From Limnoperna fortunei (Eukaryota > Mollusca > Bivalvia > Mytilida > Modiolidae): DNA of 64,000 bases. The stretch's first letter is position 1, and each line of letters begins with the position of its first letter. Location: the NCBI GenBank assembly GCA_944474755.1, contig OX104119.1, positions 1 through 64,000 of the forward strand, read 5' to 3'. The notes below the pieces were generated by a model. That model was not told the origin of the DNA, did not search any database, and was given only the letters and a program-made list of their open reading frames with translations. Both the position numbers and the translations under genes were made by a program. Positions 56,051-64,000 of this stretch are shown in pieces.

Positions 56051-57735
56051 GGTTTGTTGTGCCTGACTTCACCATCTGTCATTATTGTTTGTTGTGCCTG
56101 ACTTCACCATCTGTCATCATGGTTTGATGTGCCTCTCTACAGCATCTCTTATCATGGTTTGATGTGCCTGACTCACCATCTGTCATCATGGTTTGATGTG
56201 CCTTGATTCTCCATCTGTCATCATGGTTTGTTGTGCCTGACTACACCATCAGTCATCATGGTTTGATGTGCCTTAATTCTCCATCTGTCATCATGGTTTG
56301 ATGTGCCTGACTTCGCCATCTGTCATCATGGTTTGATGTGCCTGACTACACCATCTGTCATCATGGGTTGATGTGCCTGTCTCACCATCTGTCATCATGG
56401 TTTGTTGTGCCTGACTTCACCATCAGTCATCATGGTTTGTTGTGCCTAACTTCACCATCTGTCATCATGGTTTGATGTGCCTGACTACACCATCTGTCTT
56501 CATGGTTTGATGTGCCTGACTACACCATCTGTCATCATTGTTTGATGTGCCTGTCTGCACCATCTGTCATCATGGTTTGATGTGCCTTACTACACCGTCT
56601 GTCATCATGGGTTGATGTGTCTGACTCACCATCTGTCATCATGGTTTGATTGCCTCTCTACAGCATCTGTTATCATGGTTTGATGTGCCTGACTCACCAT
56701 CTGTCATCACTGTTTGTTGTGCCTGACTACACCATCAGTCATCATGGTTTGATGTGCCTTACTTCACCATCTGTCATCATGGTTTGATGAGCCTGACTTC
56801 GCCATCTGTCATCATGGTTTGTTGTGCCTGACTTCACCATCTGTCATCATGGTTTGATGTGCCTGACTTCACTATCTGTCATCATGGTATAATGTGCCTG
56901 GCTACAGCATCTGTGATCATGGTTTGATGTGCCTGACTACAGCATCTGTCATCATGGTTTGATGTGCCTGACTACACCATCTGTCATCATGGTTTGATGT
57001 GCCTCTCTATACCATCTGTCATCATAGTTTGATGTGCCTGTCTGCACCATCTGTCATCATGGTTTGATGTGCCTGTCTGCACCATCTGTCATCATAGTTT
57101 GATGTGCCTGTCTGCACCATCTGTCATCATGGTTTGATGTGCCTGTCTGCACCCTCTGTCATCATGGTTTATTGTGCCTGTCTTCACCATCATTCATCAT
57201 GGTTTGATGTGCCTCTCTACACCATCTGTCATCATGGTTTGATGTGCCTGACTCACCATCTGTCATCATGGTTTGTTGTGCCTGACTACACCATCTTTCA
57301 TCATGGGTTGATGTAACTGACTACACCATCTTTCATCATGGTTTGATGTGCCTGACTACACCATCTGTCATCATGGTTTGTTATGCCTGACTACACCATC
57401 TTTCATCATGGGTTGATGTAACTGACTACACCATCTTTCATCATGGTTTGATGTGCCTGACTACACCATCTGTCATCATGGTTTGTTGTGCCTGACTACA
57501 CCATCTTTCATCATGGGTTGATGTAACTGACTACACCATTGTTCATCATGGTTTGAAGTGCCTGACTACACCATCTATCATCATGGTTTGATGTGCCTGA
57601 CTACACCATCTGTCATCATGGTTTGATGTGCCTGACTACACCATCTGTCATCATGGCTTGATGTGCCTGACTACACCATCTGTCATCATGGTTTGATATC
57701 CCTGACTACACCATCTGTCGTCATGGTTTGATGTG

Positions 57736-59017
57736 CCACTGGTTTCATTATGGTTGGTAGATTTGTTTTAGATTTTGAAAAATTGGATCAGTACTCATTA
57801 CAAAAATTTTCTAATCCTGTTCAATAACCCATGCTAATCCACTGGCAGTCAATGTTTGTTTGCTCTAGTCCATCTCTTTTTACTGTGACAGCATCCTGAG
57901 GACTACACTTAGATTTGGCAGTCCAGTTTGGATCAGAACACACAGCAGTGCCTAAAGCTTTACATCACATGCGGGATAATGGGCTTTAGCATCTTGCATG
58001 AATTAAGAATAGCTGTGTCAATTAATGGTATGTTAGTACTCATGTTCTTTTTATGTAAAGCTAAATGTTGGTCACTAAGAAAATAATCTCTCTTTTATGC
58101 TGTGTTTGTATTGCTTTCTCTGCTATATTTCTGTTTTTGCTTCTCAATGTTAGCTAATAACAATCAACAAAGCGGTTGTAGGTCAGTAAAAATACCCATA
58201 GTAAAATCATTTCTATACTTTAATTTGAACTTTCAATTATTATAAGATAATATGGAGTAGACATTGCCAAAATAGTGAGCAGAGACAATATAGTCCTTTA
58301 TTATTTATATATAATCTGCATTTCATAATCGACGTTACTTCAGAACACCCTAAAACTGCCTCTACATTCCAGTGGTCACATGACGTCTTTCTTAGTAATG
58401 GTGATGTCACATGAAATGTCTTATGATTGTCAGTTTTTAAAGATCGATTTAGAGATCGCAAAAAAAGAGTATGAAATTTTTGTTGTTATTTTTAAATATA
58501 ACATTTATTTTTTTTTCGATGTCAACTTTATTTTTAAGTCGTTCTTTAAAATTAATTTTAGTGCCCGTCTTCATTCACTTTGTTACAGTTTTGTTGGCGA
58601 TATCAACTTCCGGACAAAAAAATCAAATATCAGCATGAAGCAGATTTTGATAATGTGACACGTAATTGCCGCAGAGCTTCGCTGCCTGCTGTGAGCTGTG
58701 CTCCCTATTAAAATTTATAAACATTTTAATTTTATTTTTCCTGTTACAGTAAGCAGTTTAAAATATGTCCTTATTAGATAATCTGAGTTGTTTTACCAAC
58801 AGTATAAAAATGTTTAAAGTAAGCTTAAGTTTGATAAAGCTGCGATTTCCATTGCAAAATTTTAATTGTGAACGGTATAATTATCTACTTAGTCTGGAAA
58901 CTGTTCATTTTTACAGTGCATGTGAATTATTATATGTGATGCTGCTAGAAACTTCATTGTCGACATTTTTTGTATCAACCTGCATTTCTAATTTAGGAAA
59001 ATAGGCAATTACTGAAA

Positions 59018-59020
<3 letters not shown>
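57736..59020. other. Satellite flank, unassigned
   Basis: Unique-looking AT-rich sequence after the last satellite unit. The short open frames here have no recognisable domain. 'cacatgacgtc..gatgtcacatg' near 58377-58413 is a loose dyad. Confidence 0.4.

Positions 59021-59023
<3 letters not shown>

Positions 59024-59073
<50 letters not shown>
59024..59073. repeat. (TA)n microsatellite
   Basis: About 25 TA units just 5' of the Penelope-like fragment. Further TA runs lie near 59707-59748, 59887-59900 and 59961-59980. They produce meaningless Tyr-Ile frames. Confidence 0.95.
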
Positions 59074-59076
<3 letters not shown>

Positions 59077-59162
59077 TAATCTATAAATAGCAACAACAAT
59101 CTCATTTAATAAGTGCTGGATCAGTCAGATGCAGACTGATACAATTACAGTTTAGTATCAGT

Positions 59163-59494
59163 GTAGTTTTAAGGTGGTGGGTTAGTGGACATACTGGATG
59201 TTACAAATGACCTGTGGGATTTGTAACATCCAGTATGTTGGAGAAACAGAGACAGCTTTCAATATGCGACTTAACAACCATCGCTCCTTTTTCACGAAAA
59301 ACAGAAATTGTCCACTAACCCGCCACCTTAAAACTACAGGCCACTCTTTTGATACTGTAAAATTCCAAATTATTGATCAAAACCCAAAGTGGAATACATC
59401 AACCAGAAGACTTCGAGAAACATTTTGGATACATCAATTAAAAACGCTAGAACCTGATGGATTGAACGAACGTAATCCACAGGTAGAATACTAA
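59163..59494 (+). mobile_element. Penelope-like retroelement fragment 1: GIY-YIG endonuclease end with inverted 5' piece
   Basis: The frame 59198-59494 encodes CGICNIQYVGETETAF.., ..RLNNHRSFF.., ..LTRHLKTTGHSFDTV.., ..RRLRETFWIHQLKTLEPDGLN... This is the GIY-YIG endonuclease pattern that ends Penelope-like element proteins: QYVGETE as the YIG part, then R, H, the late E and GLN. The reverse transcriptase is missing. The 5' side is inverted: 59163-59190 is the reverse complement of 59310-59337 (one mismatch), and 59191-59208 that of 59219-59236. The ORF's ATG thus lies in the inverted piece, and this is a dead fragment. Confidence 0.85.
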
Positions 59495-59618
59495 AAATGT
59501 TTACGACTAAACAGTATTATGAACAACAAAAATATTTTAGATCTCAGCAACAGTATAGATTTTTTGTATAAAGTGAACAACAAAAACATTTTCTATTGTT
59601 TGAATTTTTGATTCAGTC

Positions 59619-59659
59619 AACGCCTGATGAAGCTCTTTGGTAGAGCGAAATATTGCGTT
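59619..59659 (+). ncRNA. Hammerhead-ribozyme-like motif after Penelope fragment 1
   Basis: AACGC - CTGATGA (59624-59630) - A - GCTC TTTGGTA GAGC - GAAA - TATT - GCGTT. The outer AACGC/GCGTT pair, the inner GCTC/GAGC hairpin and the CTGATGA and GAAA boxes mimic a type I hammerhead with a vestigial stem III. Penelope-like elements are known to carry hammerheads in their terminal repeats. An extra A after CTGATGA departs from the canonical core, so activity is doubtful. Confidence 0.38.
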
Positions 59660-59711
59660 CCATATATATTATTTGTACATAGTAGTGTTGTTATAATTAT
59701 TTTTATTAGAC

Positions 59712-59750
<39 letters not shown>

Positions 59751-59769
59751 AACCGCTGGACATAGTGCA

Positions 59770-59826
59770 GACGAATTGGTGCCACAGTGTCACAACGGTG
59801 TGAGTTCGAATCCCGCTGAGGGAAAG
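59770..59826 (+). repeat. tRNA-like B-box fragment
   Basis: GAGTTCGAATCCCGC resembles the T-arm/B-box of a tRNA-derived SINE head, followed by 'tgagggaaagc'. No A-box or acceptor stem is evident. Possibly the 3' part of a SINE head. Confidence 0.25.
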
Positions 59827-60120
59827 CAAAAATTTGACAGTGTTAAAAATCTAATTCAAACAATGTTGGGCTTAATTTGTAGACGTATATATATATATTT
59901 CTGATGTTTCAGAAATCCGCTGGATATATATATTATATGGTTGTCACAATACTTAGACGTTTGTATATATATATATATACGTAAAATGTTGATGTGAAAT
60001 CTCCACAAGTCACATAATATATGAAAATAAAGTTGAAAAATCCACTAAAGTATCTATTTATTACACTTTTGGCATAAAATAAACCATATAAATAAATCCA
60101 TCAATCAATTAATCACAGTT

Positions 60121-60170
60121 CTATCCGACCGGTTTCATCTCTCTGAGATATTCATGGCTGAACTGATATA
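60121..60170 (-). ncRNA. Hairpin motif after Penelope fragment 2
   Basis: On the minus strand: 'gccatgaatATCTC-aga-GAG' / 'ATgaaaccggtcggatag'. An ATCTC/GAGAT hairpin sits between TGAA and GAAAC, the same layout as 59619-59659 and at a similar distance (about 150-180 bp) after the ORF stop. Probably a degenerate hammerhead-type terminal motif. Confidence 0.35.
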
Positions 60171-60200
60171 AGAGTTACAAGATGTTATGATTTAGTCGTA

Positions 60201-60297
60201 GTTACGTAACGTCATAGAGTAATTGTTGAACTTCTTAGTAACGTAACGTCATAGAGTAATTGTTGAACGTCTTAGTAACGTAACGTCACAGAATAAC
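60201..60297. repeat. 37-bp tandem repeat, about 2.6 units
   Basis: The unit begins 'gtaacgtaacgtcatagagt' (60201, 60238, 60275) and continues 'aattgttgaac.tctta'. It lies between the ORF stop and the hairpin of Penelope fragment 2. Confidence 0.9.
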
Positions 60298-60308
60298 TTA
60301 AGAACGCA

Positions 60309-60635
60309 TTAAATACTGGAATTTGTTCTATTTAAAACAGGATTATATTTTAAAATAAATAGTTTTTCTTTATTTATACTTTGGTCTTCTGTTGTTTTAG
60401 GTGCACATTGGTATATCGGGAAAAGGTAATAGTTCGGTATTGTTGATCCGGCACAATTTGAAATGTGTTCGCTTAATGAAATCATCCTTGTGTAAGGTAC
60501 TCTAATTTGTTGCCTATGTACAGTCATTCGCTGTCTAAGTGTGTTACCTGTTTGTCCAATATAATGTTCACCACATCCTTTGCATGTTATTACGTATATA
60601 AGATTTTCCGAATAGCATGAAAAATTGTTTTCTAG
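60309..60635 (-). mobile_element. Penelope-like retroelement fragment 2: GIY-YIG endonuclease end
   Basis: Minus-strand frame: CYSENLIYVITCKGCGEHYIGQ, then TGNTLRQRMTVHRQQI.., ..SLSEHISNCA.., ..FPIYQCAPKTTEDQS.., KEKLFILKYNPVLN.., with the stop at 60309. The IYV..YIG pair, the Arg/His helix, the Cys pair and the terminal LN match a Penelope-like endonuclease. It is clearly different in sequence from fragment 1. The reverse transcriptase is absent, so it is 5'-truncated. The two fragments converge. Confidence 0.85.
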
Positions 60636-60639
60636 TATA

Positions 60640-61150
60640 AGGAATATTTCAAATTACTGAACAGGTTATATGATATATAATATGATTTGAGTCTGTTTAC
60701 ATCCATTCATAAACTCCTTCATGGTTTACTAGGCAAAACCAGACCCAAGCCATATATTTTATAACCTGTTAAGAAATTTGAGGTATTTCTTAAATAACAG
60801 TTTATAAATTTATTTTCCTGATGGTTTGAGGAATCTTAAATATGTAGTTTTAATATTTGTCCTGAACACATTAGTGGTAATACATTCGTGTATTGAAAGT
60901 GCTAGTTATTCCATAAACATAATTAAAGTTGTGCTGAAATGTGAATAATTTTTTTAATTGTCCTGTTTTTTGTTTGTTTTTTGTTTGTTTTTGTTTGGGG
61001 CATTCAGATTTCCATTTATTTTGTGAATTTTTGATAAAATTTCTTATTTAAAATATGTGTCTTTTTTAAGGCTTTGAATGCAGGAAGTAAAATATTTATG
61101 TAAAGTGTTTGCTAGTTATTTTGGGTCTCTGATTTTTTACTCACTGAGAA
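60640..61150. other. Unassigned AT-rich stretch
   Basis: Contains a (TTTG)n-like run near 60970-61000. Nothing else is recognised. Confidence 0.35.
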
Positions 61151-61156
61151 GTTTTT

Positions 61157-61480
61157 TTTATACCCTGCTCTAGGGGGATATATAGTTATGGGGGTGTCCT
61201 TCTTTCTGCAAGTAAGAGAAAGTGTAATGGACAGAAGTCCTTCTGTCCATTACACTTTCTCTTACTTGCAAATCCTCCTACACTGCTGAATAATTTGATG
61301 ACACTTGCACATAATCTTTGTCACATAGTGCCATTGTGCATCTGATATTTAACATTTTGTTCAGAATAATATTTGGGGTTTCCCATAGAAAAGCACTGAC
61401 TTTATTGTTATTAACATAAGGGAAGCTGGGGTATTAATTAGTGAGAATTGCTCAGTTTTTCTGATTAATGCATCTGAAGG
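61157..61480. repeat. Hairpin-type repeat, degraded, with a nested perfect inverted repeat
   Basis: Starts 'ttataccctgctctaggggg' / 'atatatag', the usual cap of this repeat group. It contains 61207-61237 and 61240-61270, perfect 31-bp inverted copies with a 2-nt loop. Confidence 0.65.
61207..61270. repeat. Perfect 31-bp inverted repeat, 2-nt loop
   Basis: The left arm TGCAAGTAAGAGAAAGTGTA.. (61207-61237) and right arm (61240-61270) match at every base, separated by TC. Transcribed, it would form a near-uninterrupted hairpin. Confidence 0.95.
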
Positions 61481-61721
61481 ATTATGACCCTAAACTTTTT
61501 TCGAAAAAATTGTAAACCATTCCACATTTAATTAGGCAGTTGTTTCACAGTTGATTTTTAAAGTTTTGTTTGGTATTAGTTTGTTGAATACTAAAAACTG
61601 TCTCTTGTCTACAGTGCAACTCATCTGTAACTACTAATCAAAATTTATGCAACTTGGAAAGAATGAAGGACACCATATATAGTTGTGCATATTGATAAGA
61701 AATTATGATATGATATTTTTA

Positions 61722-62085
61722 TGCCCCTGCAACGACATGTCAGGCGACATTAGGTTTTACTCATGTCCGTGCGTCTGTCGGTCCATATGTAGGTACAAAT
61801 ATCCGTCAAGCTTTTCTCAGAAACCTTACATGAAAACAATTTAAAATTTGGCAGGGTGGTTCAGTATTACAAGTTGTACATCCTAAGCAACTTTCAGACC
61901 TGTCGGACAACTACGTCTTGTTTGGCCTGGGCATCTGTGTTCCATGGACACATTTATTTGATTTTTTGTGTAGGAGTTATAACTCCTTTAAACTCCTTTT
62001 TAACTTTGAAATTTTTCGATTACAAGTTTATGGAACTTGAAAGTTAATATGTGGAAGCATGGGGTATGTTAGCATGCTTTTTAAG
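61722..62085. repeat. Repeat of the 'gtccgtgcgtctgtcggtcc' type
   Basis: Begins 'tatgcccctgcaacgacatg' / 'tcaggcgac' and ends 'gcatggggtatgttagcatg'. It has the 'gtc.gt.cgtctgtcggtcc' stretch common to the hairpin-type repeats here. Confidence 0.5.
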
Positions 62086-62089
62086 GTTC

Positions 62090-64000
62090 TTTATTTTAGT
62101 TCAGTTCATGAATTATTTGATGTAGATGGCATGTTTCCAAAAACAATTCACCATTTTGAGGTGGTTTTGCTGGTTGTAAAAAGTTCCGATTGAAATCTTT
62201 TTTTTGCTAAGAATAACATAAGAATTTAAGTTACTTATCAGTTAAGCCTATTAGTGATGTTGGATGTTTATAAATTTATCATAAGAAATAAAACTTCTCA
62301 TGTTATATTTTACTTAAAACCATGTGTTTCCAATATGACTAATGTTAAGTTCTCTTTCTTACAAATGTAATTCTTTTAGACAAATACACAATCCATGTTT
62401 TGCATTCTTCACACCTCCACTAAATCTTATTTGTTTTGCATTATATACCCAAGAAATTGTCATGTATTTTTAATTTGGTTGCATGATGCACTGAAACTAA
62501 ATATCTGGTGAAATTTGGGTAAAAAAAAGATTGTGTTTAATTTCATTAATCCAAGCTTATGTATCCCTCCCCCCTCCCACATAATAGGAAAACTAGGTGG
62601 ATCTCTATGTATACCAGTTTAGGCACATAGTATCAATGGCATGATAAGGTAGAGCAAGCCATGTTGACCTCTAACCCTATAAGCCTGTTTGAGCAATCAT
62701 ACTAGTATAGAATATATAAGTACCATAGTGTCTGTATCATATATTCAGAATTTGGTGAGAAAACTCCAAAACTAACTAGGCAACTAAAATAAGACACAAG
62801 TCAGGTTTGGGCAAATTCAACCACAGTTTAATTGATTAGATAAAAATGCAAACATATTACATAATAGTTATGTAAAGTTACAAAATTGAATATGTACTAC
62901 TGTGGTGCTCCCACAAAGGCAAAGATACATACATAAACAGAAAAAGTTTACAATAACAAAACTGGGTTGAGAAAGAAAATGCTAACTACATCACTACAAA
63001 CAAAATACCCCCCCCCCCAAAGAAAATTCTATGTACATTGTATATTAAATGCCCTTTAGCAAAAATAGGGTGTGGTGGGCGGGACAATATCTGGATGCAA
63101 GATCAATTGTGACTGTCAATGGGAACTCTCAGTTTAAAACTAACTGGCTGCTAAAATGTTGGAAGCAGCACAAAGGGGTCATATGACTACCATGTGTTAA
63201 TTAGTTACATGTGTTAATGACTTGACCAAAGGAGATATGCTCTATCATGTCAGGAAGTCTCCCACTGTGACCTGAGACTGATATATGAGCTGATAAGTAC
63301 ATGTAACTAAATCTAATGATATTGTCTTGTCCTCACAGCTGGTGTATAGCCACACAACAACAGCATGTATCAATAACATATTTACCTAAAATCTAAATAT
63401 ATACATCTAATTTTATCAAGCTTACATTCTAATCTATTTACAGTTTGTGATTCCTCTTAAAGGCTGTTAAAGTTTAAACAAATAATCTTTTTATATGATT
63501 TGCTGTTTGTGGTAGTATATCATACTATTTCCAAAAAAAAAGAATTATAAATACATGTGACATTTATTCTTTTTAGTAAAACCACTCAAATTAAAAAAAA
63601 AATTGAAAAACAGCATGTTTCCTGTTGTACCATCTGATTGTTAAACAAGCTTCGATTTCACAATTGATTATAATAAATGCAACAAAACATCTTAGTCTAT
63701 GTTTTCCTGTATTATGCTTTCTGAAATAAAGTATTAATGTGTACTGTTTCTTTGTATTCCAATAACATGGCATAATATAATAACTTTTACATAACAATTC
63801 TGTAGTCAGTATTTCAAATGTTAAAATCTTGTTTGTTTTGCAATTCGCTCATTTATGAAGTTATCTAGAAAAGTTTTCATATTGACAAGCTTCTACTTTT
63901 GTTTTCAGAATAAATTAATATTGACTCGCTTTCATTTGAAAATTATTTAAGAATTATGTAACAAAACAAGCCATGTGTATGAGGATACAAGAAAAAGCAA
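62090..64000. other. Right end of the window, no recognised feature
   Basis: AT-rich sequence with a C10 run near 63008. The small open frames show no domain or splice support. Confidence 0.4.

Larger units (their letters stand above)
35600..57735. repeat. Satellite array, 35-bp unit, about 22 kb
   Basis: The unit reads 'tgtcatcatggtttgatgtg' followed by 'cctgactacaccatc', 35 bp, roughly 630 copies, all in one orientation. Common variants are gactCACC (33 bp), gacTTCACC, gacAACACC, gTTTTGatg (36 bp) and 'gggttgatgtaactgac'. The first 3-4 kb hold more diverged units ('gatgtacctgac', 'aagtttgatg'); 43-57 kb is more uniform. There are no unique spacers, no genes and no inserted transposons. Every open frame in it is a by-product of the repeat. 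Confidence 0.97.

Noticed and set aside
35600..57735. CRISPR-like array
   Set aside because: The period is regular, but there are no unique spacers between repeats, no leader and no cas genes, and the context is eukaryotic. It is a satellite.
58380..59004. Open frames of 79-92 codons after the satellite
   Set aside because: AT-driven composition (Phe, Ile, Lys), no splice or domain support, and overlap with other-frame ORFs.
59770..59826. Functional tRNA gene
   Set aside because: Only a B-box-like string; no A-box, anticodon arm or acceptor stem pairing found.
58911..59829. Frames with Tyr-Ile runs
   Set aside because: Translations of (TA)n microsatellites.

Overview
The window looks like nuclear DNA of a mollusc, most likely a bivalve. 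The reasons are strongly AT-rich sequence, long introns with GT..AG borders, tRNA-headed SINEs with a '..gctgaaa..attgctg..gcgttaaacacca' tail, hairpin-capped 'tataccccc..gggggtata' repeats, and Penelope-like retroelement fragments. The species call is inference from recognised repeat types, not from a search. Nothing bacterial or viral was seen.

Left part (1704-35283, + strand). One large spliced gene fills this part. I assembled 14 coding exons by hand from splice signals and reading phase. Together they give 1001 codons plus a terminal TGA, and every junction keeps frame. The order is an N-terminal segment, an acidic 'EEQ' repeat, two C2H2-type zinc fingers, a tyrosine-recombinase-like domain in one 1641-base exon, a run of short linker exons that all start and end in phase 1, and a C-terminal domain with W..V..FF..PGK. 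Three things are odd. An in-frame TAA (33382-33384) interrupts the C-terminal domain. A block of linker exons is duplicated in tandem, and one duplicate has lost its acceptor AG. Several in-phase exons end in stop codons and could be alternative 3' ends. The gene reads as a multi-exon host gene built around a transposon-type recombinase domain; whether this copy is still functional is open.

The introns hold two SINE families, hairpin-capped elements with 161-168 bp internal units, several MITE or fold-back elements (one with an 8-bp target duplication typical of hAT), a 30-bp minisatellite, a Harbinger-like Myb fragment and an unrecognised minus-strand coding-like stretch.

Middle (about 35600-57735). 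A satellite of about 22 kb has a basic 35-bp unit, roughly 630 copies, with nested higher-order duplications. It starts about 320 bp after the gene's stop codon. The unit carries the E-box CATCTG overlapping the TALE-type motif CTGTCA.

Right part (57736-64000). No host gene was recognised. It holds two converging Penelope-like endonuclease (GIY-YIG) fragments, each followed by a hairpin that resembles a hammerhead core, (TA)n runs, a 37-bp tandem repeat, a perfect 31-bp inverted repeat and two more hairpin-type repeats.
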